Part shown: piece after piece, positions 46,413-55,614 of the stretch
Layout of the letters: every line of letters begins with the position of its first letter
Position numbering within the stretch: position 1 is the first letter of the stretch
NCBI RefSeq assembly: GCF_049331405.1
Contig: NZ_CP186274.1
Span: forward strand, 6,014,001-6,078,000
Length of the DNA stretch: 64,000 bases
Reading direction: 5' to 3'
DNA from: PoT sp049331405
GTDB taxonomy: Bacteria > Planctomycetota > Planctomycetia > Isosphaerales > Isosphaeraceae
The notes under the pieces: generated by a model
What the model was told of the DNA's origin: nothing
Seen by the model: the letters and a program-made list of their open reading frames with translations, nothing else
Database searches by the model: none
Translations under genes and position numbers: made by a program

Positions 46413-47432
46413 ATGCGCGGACGCGATAAGGTGCTGCTCGGGGCTTTGGCGGGCGCCGGGGCGATCTGGGGGACGCGAGCCTACCTGCGGTACCGTCGCC
46501 GGATCGGCCTGGCGGATCGCGTCGTAATCATCACCGGGGCGTCGAGCGGGCACGGGCTGCTCGTGGCGAGGGAGGCGGCCGAGAAGGGCGCTCACCTGGT
46601 CCTGGCAGCTCGCAAGGCCGAGGATTTGAAGCAGGCGGAAGCGGAACTGCTGCGACTCGGGGCCCGAAGCGTCCTGTCCGTCCCCACGGACGTCACCAAG
46701 CCCGACGAGGCGAAGAACCTCATCGACCGCGCGATCGAGCGTCACGGCCGGATCGACATCCTGATCAATAACGCGGGGATCATCACGGTTGGGCCCGTGG
46801 AGTCGATGACCCTCGACGACTTCCATCAGGCAATGGCCACGAATTTCTGGGGCGTCGTCCACACCACGATGGCCGTCCTGCCGCAGATGAAGGCCCAGCA
46901 GTTCGGCCGGATCGGCAACGTCGTGTCGGTCGGCGGCCTGCGGGCGGTCCCGCACATGCTCCCCTACACCGCCAGCAAGTTCGCGCTGAGCGGGTTCACC
47001 GATGGCCTGCGGTCGGAACTGGCCCGCGACAACATCCTCGTCACCGGGATCTATCCGAGCACGATGCGCACCGGCGGGCACACGCACGCCTGGTTCAAGG
47101 GGAAACAGGAAGACGAATTCACCTGGTTCGCGCTCGGGGACTCGCTCCCTTTGCTGTCGACCTCGGCCGAGCAGGTGGCGCACCGGCTCTGGCAGGCGGT
47201 CTGCGACGGAGAGCCCTCGGTCGTCGTCGGTTGGCCGGCCCGCGCGCTCGTCCTGCTTCAGAACCTCCTGCCCAACGAGATCGCCGAGGTTATTGCACTC
47301 GCGGACCGGTACGTGCTTCCGGCCTCCGAGAACCTCGACGCCCCCGCGAAGCAAGGGCAGGACCTCGAAGGGACCGTCCCCAACCTCCTCAACCGCGCCG
47401 TGCCGGCCAAGGCTCGTCCCGGCACGGCCTGA
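46413..47432 (+). CDS. Short-chain dehydrogenase/reductase with membrane anchor
   Basis: 339 residues. A short N-terminal hydrophobic segment (VLLGALAGAGAIWGTRAYL) precedes a classical SDR with TGASSGHG for cofactor binding, NNAG and the catalytic YTASK. The C-terminal extension (about 75 residues) carries another hydrophobic stretch. The substrate is unknown; lipids or sterol-like compounds are common for such anchored SDRs. Convergent with the dipeptidase gene, with a hairpin between. Confidence 0.88.
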   Translation: MRGRDKVLLGALAGAGAIWGTRAYLRYRRRIGLADRVVIITGASSGHGLLVAREAAEKGAHLVLAARKAEDLKQAEAELLRLGARSVLSVPTDVTKPDEAKNLIDRAIERHGRIDILINNAGIITVGPVESMTLDDFHQAMATNFWGVVHTTMAVLPQMKAQQFGRIGNVVSVGGLRAVPHMLPYTASKFALSGFTDGLRSELARDNILVTGIYPSTMRTGGHTHAWFKGKQEDEFTWFALGDSLPLLSTSAEQVAHRLWQAVCDGEPSVVVGWPARALVLLQNLLPNEIAEVIALADRYVLPASENLDAPAKQGQDLEGTVPNLLNRAVPAKARPGTA

Positions 47433-47449
47433 TCCAGGCGAACACGCGT

Positions 47450-47474
47450 CGGGGCGAGCGCTGATCTCGCCCCG
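47450..47474. terminator. Hairpin between convergent SDR and dipeptidase genes
   Basis: A perfect 9-bp stem (CGGGGCGAG / CTCGCCCCG) with a 7-base loop lies between the two stop codons. It has no T-run on either side, so termination is inferred from position. Confidence 0.5.
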
Positions 47475-47484
47475 GGGTTCCGGT

Positions 47485-48573
47485 TCAGGACCTGGGCTCG
47501 AACGACAGGACCTCGCCGAAGAACCGCAGGAAGTTGCCGTGCATGATCGCCCGGATATCCGCCTCGGAGTAGCCGCGCTTGAGCAGGAGTTCGGGAAACT
47601 TCTGGAGGTCGGCGATCGTGTCGAGGTTGGCGGGGGTCTGCTCCTTGCCGTAGCCTCCGTCGAGGTCGCTGCCGATCCCGACGTTGCGGGCGCTGCCGGC
47701 GAGCTGGCAGATGTAATCGATGTTGTCGACGGCCCGCTCGAGCGTGACCTCCGGCTTGGAGAGCCCGCGCACCCAGCCCGGCTGGAGCATCACCGCGTCG
47801 AGCGCGATCCCGAGGACGCCGTCGCGCTCGATCACGAACTTGATCTGGGCGTCGCTGAACTGGCGCTGCCAGTCGCAGAAGGCGCGGGCGTTCTGGTGGC
47901 TCGCCAGGACCCGGCCGCCGAAGATGCCGGTCACCTGATCGAAGGCCCGGTCAGAGAGGTGCGTCATGTCGAGCGCGATGCCAAGGGCCTCGATGTTCTT
48001 GAGGAGCGGCAGGGCCTCGGCCGCGAGGCCGGCCTCGGAGCGGGTGCCGCCGCCGTAGCGGTTCGGGCCGTAGTGCGTGATGCCGATCGCCCGCAGGCCG
48101 TCCGCGTGCCACTCGAAGATCTGCTCGGGGTCGAGGACCGGGTCGGCGCACTCCATGCTCAGGATGTAGCCGAACGGGACCGACGCGGGATTGGCTTTGT
48201 ACGCCTCGACGTGGGCGTCGAGCTGCCCCTTCGTCTTGATCATCTTCATCGCCCCGGCCCGCTCCATGCCCTTGTAGTAGGCGAGGTGGGCCATGGCGTA
48301 AGCGTAGCAGGCCTCTGGCGTGGTGTGGCCAAACGGGTGGTTGATCGGGGTCTCGATGCGGGCGAGGACCGTGGCCACGCCGACGCCGACGCCCGCCTTG
48401 CGCAGCTCGGGGAAGGAGACGGTGTTCGTCGTCCGCCCGGGGTCGGTCATCCCCAGGGCCTTCTCTTGCGCCCGGATCTCGGCGACGTCCATCCTCAGGT
48501 CGCGGTTCCAGTCGACGCCGTTGAGGCCGAGGTCGAGGTGGGCGTCGAAGATCAGCATGGGAGGCTTGTTCAT
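47485..48573 (-). CDS. Membrane dipeptidase family protein (peptidase M19)
   Basis: 362 residues from ATG 48573; an in-frame ATG at 48633 is possible, but neither start has a clear ribosome site. The N-terminal metal motif FDAHLDL, the later GITHYGPN and ALDMTHLSDRAF segments, ASHQNAR and GIGSDLDGG are the conserved zinc-ligand regions of M19 (renal dipeptidase) enzymes. These hydrolyse dipeptides, often with a D-residue, and may help recycle cell-wall peptides. No export signal is evident, so it is probably cytoplasmic. Confidence 0.9.
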   Translation of the reverse strand: MNKPPMLIFDAHLDLGLNGVDWNRDLRMDVAEIRAQEKALGMTDPGRTTNTVSFPELRKAGVGVGVATVLARIETPINHPFGHTTPEACYAYAMAHLAYYKGMERAGAMKMIKTKGQLDAHVEAYKANPASVPFGYILSMECADPVLDPEQIFEWHADGLRAIGITHYGPNRYGGGTRSEAGLAAEALPLLKNIEALGIALDMTHLSDRAFDQVTGIFGGRVLASHQNARAFCDWQRQFSDAQIKFVIERDGVLGIALDAVMLQPGWVRGLSKPEVTLERAVDNIDYICQLAGSARNVGIGSDLDGGYGKEQTPANLDTIADLQKFPELLLKRGYSEADIRAIMHGNFLRFFGEVLSFEPRS

Positions 48574-48838
48574 GGATAGGGTCGTCCCGATGCGGGCTGA
48601 GGGATCGGCTTGAGGGGTGGGCGAGACGGGCATCTGACGGCGATGCGCGGCGCCTCGGGCCTAGCGAGAGGTTCGCGGACCATCTTAACGACCCAACGCC
48701 GGGCTTTGAACAGGTTGGATGCGAACGAGGCCGGTGCGCATCGGAATTCCAGTCAGTTCTGGCGACTTGGCGGTGACATCCGCATCGGTTACTCTGGCCC
48801 GATCGTTGATCCATTCTCTCCAGGTATATCAGCCGACC

Positions 48839-49822
48839 ATGCCGACCGTCTTGATCAGCCCCGAGCCGTTGCGTCATCAACCCGGTCCATTCCGCGAGGT
48901 CCTGGAGGCGGCCGGGTTCGAGTGTATCGAAGTCCCGCCCGGTCCGACGACGACCGAGGCCCAGCTCCGCGAGTTCCTGCCCAGGGTCGACGCGATGCTC
49001 GCCGGCAGCGAGCTGCTCACGGCCGAGCTGTTCGACCTGGCCCCCCGGCTCAGGGTGATCGCGAGGACCGGCGTCGGTTATGACGCGGTGGATGTCGCCG
49101 CGGCCTCGGCCCGGCGGATCGCCGTGACCATCACTCCGGGCGCGAACCAGGAGAGCGTCGCCGAGCAGATGTTCTCGCTGCTCCTCGCCCTCTCTCGCAA
49201 CATCGTCAACAACGACCGCACGGTCCGCGAAGGCGGCTGGAACCGCATCATGGTGCAGCCGCTCCGCGGCAAGACATTGGGGCTCGTCGGTTTAGGGCGG
49301 ATCGGGCGGGCCGTCGCCACCCGCGCGGTGGCCTTCGGCATGCACGTCATCGCCTATGACCCGGTCTTCTCCCCCGAGCTCGACACCCAGCTTGGCATTA
49401 GCCGACGCGGCTTCGATGAGCTGCTGGCCGAGTCGGATGTCGTCAGCCTGCACCTGCCGCTCGTCCCCGATACGAAGGGCCTTATCAACCGCGCGACCCT
49501 CGCGAAGATGAAGCCGGGGGCTTACCTGATCAACACCTCGCGCGGAGGGCTCGTGGTCGAGGCCGACCTCGCCGAGAGCCTGGCCTCGGGGCACCTCGGA
49601 GGCGCGGGACTCGACGTCTTCAACGTGGAGCCGCCCGAGCCGGGGAACCCACTGCTCTCGCTGCCCAATGCCGTCTTCAGCCCGCACCTCGGCGGAATCG
49701 ACCTCAAGGGGATGGCGGATATGGGGGAGATGGCCGCGCGCTGCATCGTCACCCTGTATCAAGGGAGCTGGCCCGAGGGGTGCGTCGTCAACCAGGAGAT
49801 CGCCGCCGGCTGGGCCTGGTGA
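48839..49822 (+). CDS. D-isomer 2-hydroxyacid dehydrogenase (phosphoglycerate dehydrogenase-like)
   Basis: 327 residues from ATG 48839; upstream in-frame starts lack conserved sequence. It has the NAD motif GLVGLGRIGRAVA, NTSRGGLV (substrate-binding arginine), NVEPPEPG (catalytic glutamate region) and FSPHLGG (catalytic histidine). There is no ACT or other regulatory domain, so it is shorter than SerA of serine biosynthesis. It may act on another 2-hydroxyacid. It is divergent from the dipeptidase gene. Confidence 0.88.
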   Translation: MPTVLISPEPLRHQPGPFREVLEAAGFECIEVPPGPTTTEAQLREFLPRVDAMLAGSELLTAELFDLAPRLRVIARTGVGYDAVDVAAASARRIAVTITPGANQESVAEQMFSLLLALSRNIVNNDRTVREGGWNRIMVQPLRGKTLGLVGLGRIGRAVATRAVAFGMHVIAYDPVFSPELDTQLGISRRGFDELLAESDVVSLHLPLVPDTKGLINRATLAKMKPGAYLINTSRGGLVVEADLAESLASGHLGGAGLDVFNVEPPEPGNPLLSLPNAVFSPHLGGIDLKGMADMGEMAARCIVTLYQGSWPEGCVVNQEIAAGWAW

Positions 49823-49850
49823 GATCGATCCGATCGGTCGAAGGATGCGT

Positions 49851-49898
49851 AAAAAAACGAAGGCCCGGGTCTCCTGTTCTGGGAGACCCGGGCCTTCG
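49851..49898 (-). terminator. Strong terminator after the A-type Fe-S carrier gene
   Basis: A perfect 17-bp stem (49858-49874 with 49882-49898, loop 7) is followed on the minus strand by seven Ts (49851-49857). It may also stop plus-strand transcripts from the dehydrogenase, though it lacks a T-run in that direction. Confidence 0.93.
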
Positions 49899-49949
49899 AT
49901 GTTCGGAGCGAATAGGCGAGGGTGGATCGCTCCACGCTCGTCTCGGCGA

Positions 49950-50279
49950 TCAGACCTGGAACGAGCTGCCGCAGCCGCAGGACTTGACCACGTTCGGGTT
50001 GTTGAAGACGAACCCGCGCTTCTCGAGGCCGTCGTAGAAGTCGACGACGGTACCGTCGAGGTACGGGTCGAACTTCTTGTCGACGGCGAGCTTGACGCCG
50101 TGCAGCTCGATGATGCGGTCGCGCTCGGAGGTCGCGGTGTCGAAGTTCAGGCTGTACGAGAAGCCGCTGCAACCGCCGCCCTGGACACCAACGCGGAGAA
50201 CCGTCTCTTCGGGCAGGTTCTGCTCGGTGATGATCTTCTTGACTTCGGTGGCGGCCTTTTCACTCAGGGTCACACCCAT
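49950..50279 (-). CDS. erpA: A-type iron-sulfur carrier (IscA/ErpA family)
   Basis: 109 residues with the three conserved cysteines in GGGCSGF and CGCGSSF and the family start VTLSEKAATEVKKI. It carries or inserts Fe-S clusters into target proteins. GGAG lies nine bases before the ATG. It is downstream of the cysteine desulfurase gene on the same strand but has its own likely promoter in the 94-bp gap. ErpA versus IscA/SufA cannot be fully separated by sequence alone. Confidence 0.92.
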   Translation of the reverse strand: MGVTLSEKAATEVKKIITEQNLPEETVLRVGVQGGGCSGFSYSLNFDTATSERDRIIELHGVKLAVDKKFDPYLDGTVVDFYDGLEKRGFVFNNPNVVKSCGCGSSFQV

Positions 50280-50331
50280 GGACGTGCTCTCCTATTCGCT
50301 GGCGGTAGGTCCCGGGACGACTAAGTCGCCG

Positions 50332-50360
50332 GAGATAATCTTATCATAACGCCCTGTCAA
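50332..50360 (-). promoter_or_regulatory. Promoter of the A-type carrier gene with internal palindrome
   Basis: On the minus strand a consensus -35 (TTGACA, 50355-50360) is 17 bases from a -10-like TATCTC (50332-50337). A 12-bp palindrome GATAA-TC-TTATC (50334-50345) overlaps the -10 and spacer and is a candidate operator. Confidence 0.55.
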
Positions 50361-50373
50361 TTCCCAAGTCATC

Positions 50374-51552
50374 TCAGACGTTGGAATTCCAGGCGGCGCT
50401 GAGCGGTCGAAGTTTGGCGACGGCCTTCGAGACGACCTCGATGGTGAAGTCGATCTCCTCGATCGTCGTGAATCGGCCCAGGCCGAACCGGAGGCTGGCC
50501 CGGGCCATATCTTCGTCGATGCCCATCGCTATTAATACGTGGCTCGGTTCGGGGTCGGCGGCGGTACACGCGGATCCGGAACTCACGGCGACGTCTCGCA
50601 TCGCCATCATCAGGGCCTCGCCGTCGACGTAAGCGAAGCTCAGGTTGAGATTTGCGGGGAGGCGAAGGCTGGGATGCCCGTTGAGCTGGATGGCCGGGAC
50701 CTTCTCGGAAATTCCGGTGTAGAGGCGTTCCCTGAGCGCGAGCAGTCGCGCCGACTCCTCAACGCGTTCGCTCTCCGCCAGTTCGGCCGCGTATCCCATA
50801 CCGACGACGAGGGGCACGGCGATCGTCCCGCTGCGGAACCCACGCTCATGTCCTCCCCCGTCGAAGAGGGGAGACAGCCGCACCTGGGGATCGCGGCGGC
50901 GGACGTAGAGGGCCCCGACCCCCTTGGGGCCATAGAACTTGTGGGCGGAGAGGCTGAGGAGGTCGATGTGGTCGTCGATGACGTTAAGGGGGATCTTGCC
51001 GAAGGCCTGCGTGGCGTCGGTGTGGAAGAGGATCCCCCGATCGTGGCAGAGCTTGCCGATCTCGCGGATCGGATTCAGGGTCCCCACCTCATTATTCGCG
51101 GCCATGACCGAGACGAGGACCGTCTGCTCCGTCAGCGCCGCCTCGATCGCCTCGACGCTCACGAGGCCATGAGGGTCGGAGTTGACGATGGAGAGGTCCC
51201 ACCCTTCGCGCGCCAGCCGCTTCAGAGGGTCCAGCACCGCCTTGTGCTCGGTGGCGGCCGTGACGAGGTGGTTGCCCTTGCGTTTGAGATAGGAAAGGGG
51301 TCCTTTGAGGGCCAGATTGTTCGATTCGGTCGCGCCCGAAGTGACGATAATCTCTCGGGGCTCGGCGCCGATGACGGCGGCGACCTGCTCCCGTCCCCTG
51401 TCGACGGCCTCCGACGCATCCCAGCCGAACTTGTGGGAGATGCTCGCCGCGTTCCCGTAAATCGTCGTGAAATATGGCAGCATCGCCTCGACAACCCGTG
51501 GATCGACGCGAGTCGTGGCGTGGTTGTCCAGGTAGACGGGGATATTGAGCAC
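50374..51552 (-). CDS. iscS: Cysteine desulfurase (IscS/NifS family)
   Basis: 392 residues from GTG 51552. PLP-dependent fold type I: VYLDNHATTR start, TSGATESNN, the PLP lysine in LSAHKFYGPKG (Lys205) and the catalytic cysteine in SSGSACTA (Cys329). It takes sulfur from cysteine as a persulfide for Fe-S cluster assembly. No IscU scaffold gene is present nearby; the downstream A-type carrier gives the functional link. The start has no strong ribosome site. Confidence 0.93.
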   Translation of the reverse strand: MLNIPVYLDNHATTRVDPRVVEAMLPYFTTIYGNAASISHKFGWDASEAVDRGREQVAAVIGAEPREIIVTSGATESNNLALKGPLSYLKRKGNHLVTAATEHKAVLDPLKRLAREGWDLSIVNSDPHGLVSVEAIEAALTEQTVLVSVMAANNEVGTLNPIREIGKLCHDRGILFHTDATQAFGKIPLNVIDDHIDLLSLSAHKFYGPKGVGALYVRRRDPQVRLSPLFDGGGHERGFRSGTIAVPLVVGMGYAAELAESERVEESARLLALRERLYTGISEKVPAIQLNGHPSLRLPANLNLSFAYVDGEALMMAMRDVAVSSGSACTAADPEPSHVLIAMGIDEDMARASLRFGLGRFTTIEEIDFTIEVVSKAVAKLRPLSAAWNSNV

Positions 51553-51845
51553 GGCTGGATAGGTCTCGCGGTGGCAAGGTGGAGGATCTGGGGAGTCGCT
51601 TGTCCCACGATTCCCGGTCGAACCGCCACTTTTTTATCGTAGTTGGAATTCCCTAAGGTGGCAACCCAGGGCACAATGACGCCGAGCTGCGCCCCGGATC
51701 AATAATCCAAGGGGGCGTGACCTCGGGAAAGTCGAAGCCCGGCTCTCCGGCAACGAGGCTTGAGAGCGATCGCGTGAGGCGGAAGGAGCGGGGGACAGGA
51801 TTCCCCCCGGACACATAACTCGACCGACAACGGCAGGGAGGCTCC

Positions 51846-52571
51846 ATGGCGTACGAGCGCGACCAGGCGACGCACGAATTCATCCGCTGGAGCGAGAGCT
51901 ACGATCGTTCGATACTCCAGTGGCTCTTGTTCGGCCCCTCGCACCGGGCCCTGATCAGGCGCATCGGCGCCGTCATCGGCGACCGCCCCGCACGAATCCT
52001 CGACGTGGGATGCGGCACGGGGGTCTTCGCCGGCCGGATCCGAGAATCCTTGCCCCAGGCCCAGGTCTGGGGGATTGACCTCGTCTCCGACATGCTGACC
52101 AAGGGCGAGGAACGCTGGCGTCGCCACGCCGGGAACGTCCAGCCAGTGCAGGGGGACAGCGAACGCCTGCCGTTCGCCTCCGGCAGCTTCGACATCGTCA
52201 CCTGCGCCAACAGCTTCCACCACTATCCCCACCAGGATCGTGCGGTCGCCGAGATGCATCGTGTGCTCCGCCCCGGCGGCCGCCTGATGATCATCGACGG
52301 CTATCGCGACGGCCTCTGGGGCTGGTTCATCTATGATGTTTGCGTCGCCGGGGTCGAGGGCGAAGTGCACCACGCCTCGTCGCTCCGCTTCCGAGAGCTC
52401 TTCACCCAGTCCGGCCTCCGCGCCGTGGCCCAGACCGTCCACCGGGGAGCCGCCCCCTTCCTGCTCACCGAGGCGGTCGCCACCGAGGCCTACTCGGCCC
52501 TGAACCCCCCGCACTTCCACTCAACCGCGACCTCGCGGACTCGCGATGCGGCCCGGACGAGCGGCGCCTGA
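51846..52571 (+). CDS. Class I SAM-dependent methyltransferase (UbiE-like)
   Basis: 241 residues; a GGCAGGGAGG ribosome site precedes the ATG. SAM-binding motif I is ILDVGCGTGVFAGRI, with GIDLVSDML and SFDIVTCANSFHHYPHQD following, then LRPGGRLMIIDGY. The fold is that of UbiE/arsenite-type methyltransferases. The acceptor (quinone, lipid or other small molecule) is not predictable. Divergent from the cysteine desulfurase gene. Confidence 0.88.
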   Translation: MAYERDQATHEFIRWSESYDRSILQWLLFGPSHRALIRRIGAVIGDRPARILDVGCGTGVFAGRIRESLPQAQVWGIDLVSDMLTKGEERWRRHAGNVQPVQGDSERLPFASGSFDIVTCANSFHHYPHQDRAVAEMHRVLRPGGRLMIIDGYRDGLWGWFIYDVCVAGVEGEVHHASSLRFRELFTQSGLRAVAQTVHRGAAPFLLTEAVATEAYSALNPPHFHSTATSRTRDAARTSGA

Positions 52572-53005
52572 TCCCGCCTTCGGCACGAAGCCAGAACCTC
52601 GGGCGAGCCGGGCGGTCCTCCACCGTTTTGCGTTCGCCCGGGTGACTTCGATCAACCTCGACGATGGGGAGGAGCCTCGGGTTCTTCCCCGCCTTCTCCG
52701 CTTCCCGCCCGAACGCCTGCCCCTCCTCATCCCGGCTCCGCTTGGCTGTAAAGCCCTCTCCATCCGGGGGCCTGGCGAATTCCTTGCGCTTATCGCATGA
52801 TCGGATACCGAGATCGTTCGACGATCCTCAGTCCGGTTGCGTCGGTTGCTGTCTCACGTCCTGCACCGATGCGCCCGCGGATGGTTCGACATGGCGGTTG
52901 CCGCCCCCACGAGTGGGCTCCCTTTTCTTTTTCGGATTTCTGTATCCGAACTCCGTCTTCCCTGTAGTACCTCGCTGAGCAGGCAACGATCGGAGGGGGC
53001 AATCC
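52572..53005. other. 434-bp intergenic region before the sigma-factor fusion gene
   Basis: No gene is evident. A perfect 7-bp dyad TTCGGAT-ttctgt-ATCCGAA lies at 52931-52950, 55 bp before the sigma gene, preceded by a T-rich run. It is a possible operator. Nothing else stands out. Confidence 0.5.
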
Positions 53006-54604
53006 ATGGCGGCAGTGCAGGTCAGCGGCGTCGTTCGGCAACTCGAGCGGCTCTTCGGCGCAGGCTCCGTCACGGGGATGAACGAGGGACAGTTGCTCGA
53101 TCGGTTCGTGGCCAGGCGTGACGAGGCCGCCTTCGAGGCGCTCGTGGCGCGGCACGGGCCGATGGTGATGGGCGTCTGCCGCCAGTTCCTGCGCGACCCC
53201 AACGACGTGGAAGACGCGTTCCAGGCCACGTTCCTGGTCCTGGTCCGCAAGGCGGGCACGCTCCGCGACACCAACTTGCTGGGCAACTGGCTCTACGGCG
53301 TTGCCTACAAGGTGGCCGTCCGTGCGCGTGCCGCAGCGGCTCGCCGCCATGCCAAGGAGACGTCGGGGGTCGAGGACCTCGCCCTCGACCGCGAGATGAC
53401 GAGCCAGGAGCGCCAACCCTGGCTCCACGAGGAGATCCAGCGGCTGCCGGACAAGTACCGGGTTCCGCTGGTCCTCTGCTACCTCGAAGGGCTGACCCAC
53501 GAAGAGGCCGCCGACCACCTCCAATGGCCGGTCGGCACCGTCAAGGGGCGGCTTTCTCGGGCGAGGGATCTCCTCCGTTCTCGCCTGACCCGCAAGGGGT
53601 TGGCCCTCCCGGTCGGCGTCCTGCTCATCTCTGGCCAGGTCGGGACTGCTTCTGTGGTCGCATCGGCGGTCCCGGTTCCACTCGTCGCATCCACCATCAA
53701 GGCCGCGATCGCCGTCGCGGCGGGCCGGCCAGGCGCCGCGGTTTTGATCTCGGCGCAGGCCGTGGCCCTCTCGGAAGGGGTCTTATTCGCCATGTCGATG
53801 ACCAAGTTGAAGGGAATCGCCGCGACTCTCACCCTCGCCCTGGCGTTCGTCGCCACCGGCGCGGGGGTCTACGCCCGCCAGGCACCCGCCGAAAAGAATG
53901 CCGAAGCCCCGGCCGCGAAGCCGGCGGAGGTTGCTGAGGAAGGTCCTGAGCCTCCAAAACCGGCCCCGGTCGCGACCCCGGCCTCCAAGCCGGCGCCTGC
54001 CGCTCCCTCCGCCCCTGCGCCAGGGCCGGCGCCCGGTGCCGTGAAGTCGGATGCCCCGTCACATAGGCGCGCCTTGAAGAAAGACGAGGCAAGGCTCTCC
54101 AATCCGCCGGCGATGATGGGGATGGGTGGGGGTATGCGGATGGGGCAAAACAACGCTGCGATCCTGGCTGCCCGAGAGCACGAAACACGGGTCGATATCG
54201 CAAAGATGATGGCTCAGTTAGAGGCTGATGATGCGTCGCCGAAAACGGCCGCAGTCCTGAAGAAGCTGGAACAGCCCATTAGTATGACCTTCCCGAACGA
54301 GACACCCCTCGAGGACGTGCTGAAGTACCTGAAGTCGGCGACGATGAGCGGCAATGAACCCGGAGTCGCGGTCTATGTCGATCCCATCGGATTGAAGGAG
54401 GTCGACGCTTCGATGACGAGCGTCGTCACCCTGGATCTCGAAGGCATCCCGGTGAAGACCTCCTTGAGGCTCCTGCTCAAGCAACTCAGGCTGGCCTACT
54501 GCGTCAAGGACGGGGTCCTCATCATCAGCTCCGTCAATGGAATCATGCAAGAGCTCGAGGAAGCCGGGATCGATGTACCCGTGAAGAACGGCGGATTTCA
54601 ATGA
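53006..54604 (+). CDS. ECF sigma factor fused to a membrane helix and secretin-N-like domain
   Basis: 532 residues; GGAGGGGG lies just before ATG 53006. The N-terminal ~200 residues form an ECF sigma-70 factor: region 2 (FEALVARHGPMVMGVCRQFL, DVEDAFQATFLVL) and region 4 (LPDKYRVPLVLCYLEGLTHEEAA and GTVKGRLSRARDLLRSRL). A hydrophobic segment follows at about 266-288, then an Ala/Pro-rich spacer and a C-terminal domain (about 425-520) with ISMTFPNETPLEDVLKYLKSA and LRLAYCVKDGVLIISS, resembling secretin/STN N-domains. It is likely a membrane-tethered sigma factor whose outer domain senses an envelope cue. No separate anti-sigma gene is adjacent. Confidence 0.85.
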   Translation: MAAVQVSGVVRQLERLFGAGSVTGMNEGQLLDRFVARRDEAAFEALVARHGPMVMGVCRQFLRDPNDVEDAFQATFLVLVRKAGTLRDTNLLGNWLYGVAYKVAVRARAAAARRHAKETSGVEDLALDREMTSQERQPWLHEEIQRLPDKYRVPLVLCYLEGLTHEEAADHLQWPVGTVKGRLSRARDLLRSRLTRKGLALPVGVLLISGQVGTASVVASAVPVPLVASTIKAAIAVAAGRPGAAVLISAQAVALSEGVLFAMSMTKLKGIAATLTLALAFVATGAGVYARQAPAEKNAEAPAAKPAEVAEEGPEPPKPAPVATPASKPAPAAPSAPAPGPAPGAVKSDAPSHRRALKKDEARLSNPPAMMGMGGGMRMGQNNAAILAAREHETRVDIAKMMAQLEADDASPKTAAVLKKLEQPISMTFPNETPLEDVLKYLKSATMSGNEPGVAVYVDPIGLKEVDASMTSVVTLDLEGIPVKTSLRLLLKQLRLAYCVKDGVLIISSVNGIMQELEEAGIDVPVKNGGFQ

Positions 54605-54630
54605 TTGGCTTATAAGCACGGGTCAATTGA

Positions 54631-54669
54631 AAAGGGGTCGGAGACACCGCTCGCGCCTCCAACCCCTTT
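54631..54669. terminator. Bidirectional terminator between sigma-fusion and beta-propeller genes
   Basis: A 13-bp stem with one mismatch (AAAGGGGTcGGAG / CTCCaACCCCTTT) and a 13-base loop lies between two convergent genes, with A/T ends on both sides. Confidence 0.75.
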
Positions 54670-54684
54670 GTTATTGAGATGGAA

Positions 54685-55614
54685 TCACTTCTTGTCGATG
54701 CTCGCGGTGGGATTGGCGAAGACCTTGACGTTGGGATGCATGGTGTAGAGCCGATTGCCCTTCGGCGTGGGGACGAGCACGGCGCTCGAGCAGTTGTTCT
54801 GGATGATCGGGTTGCCCGGATACTTCTCCCAGTGGACGAGATCCTTGGACCGGGCGATGTTCGTGGTCCAGTCCTTCCAGGGGCGGTTGGCGTTGGCGTG
54901 GTAGAGGGCGTAATAGACGCCGTCACGCTTGAAGATCTGGTTGATGGCGACGGCCGTCTTGTCGTAGGCCTCGGGGCCCATCGCGAGCACCGGGGTATCC
55001 TGGACGTTGGTCCAGACCTTGCGGTCCTTCGAGGTCGCGAGCCAGACCCCCTGATCGCCCCGCTCATAATAGAGGTACCAGGTGCCGTCCTCGAACCAGA
55101 CGGCGGGGGTGCCGTAGGAACCCTTGCTGATTGGCGTGCCGTCGACCTTGCGAATGTCGAGCGAGCCGAGGTCATCCCACTTGACCCCATCGCGCGAGGT
55201 CAACTGGTGGGCGATGTCGTTCTTCCCCTCCGCGAACATGATGTATTCGCCGTCCTTGGGGATCACGCAGACGTCCTCGACCCAGTCCTTGGAGAAGATG
55301 GGATTGGCCGGGTCGCGGTCCCAGTGGATCCCGTCGGCCGACGTCGCATGCCCGAGGAACCGCGTCGGCGAGAGGTCGTCGTTATAGCCGGTGTACCAGA
55401 GGTGGTACGTCCCGTCCTTCATCAAGATATACCCGCGCTCGCGGATCTTGCGGTCCCACGAGCTGCCCCCCGTCCCGTCGAAGACCGGCTTGTCGGCCAG
55501 CGGCGACCACGCCACCAGATCCTTGGGGAACTCGTCCGCGAGGGAAACGCCGGCCCCATTGAAGGCGGAGCCGATGAGCAGCAAGGCCGAGCCGGCGAAG
55601 TGACGGAATCGCAT
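54685..55614 (-). CDS. Secreted beta-propeller protein, glycoside hydrolase 43/DUF377-like
   Basis: 309 residues with a signal peptide (FAGSALLLIGSAFNGAGVSLA) and five-bladed propeller repeats such as KDGTYHLWYTGYNDD, DGEYIMFAEGKND, EDGTWYLYYERGDQG and DGVYYALYHANANRP. These resemble GH43/GH32-type propellers and related uncharacterised planctomycete proteins. Catalytic acids are not assignable with confidence. It probably binds or trims extracellular polysaccharide. Confidence 0.78.
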   Translation of the reverse strand: MRFRHFAGSALLLIGSAFNGAGVSLADEFPKDLVAWSPLADKPVFDGTGGSSWDRKIRERGYILMKDGTYHLWYTGYNDDLSPTRFLGHATSADGIHWDRDPANPIFSKDWVEDVCVIPKDGEYIMFAEGKNDIAHQLTSRDGVKWDDLGSLDIRKVDGTPISKGSYGTPAVWFEDGTWYLYYERGDQGVWLATSKDRKVWTNVQDTPVLAMGPEAYDKTAVAINQIFKRDGVYYALYHANANRPWKDWTTNIARSKDLVHWEKYPGNPIIQNNCSSAVLVPTPKGNRLYTMHPNVKVFANPTASIDKK

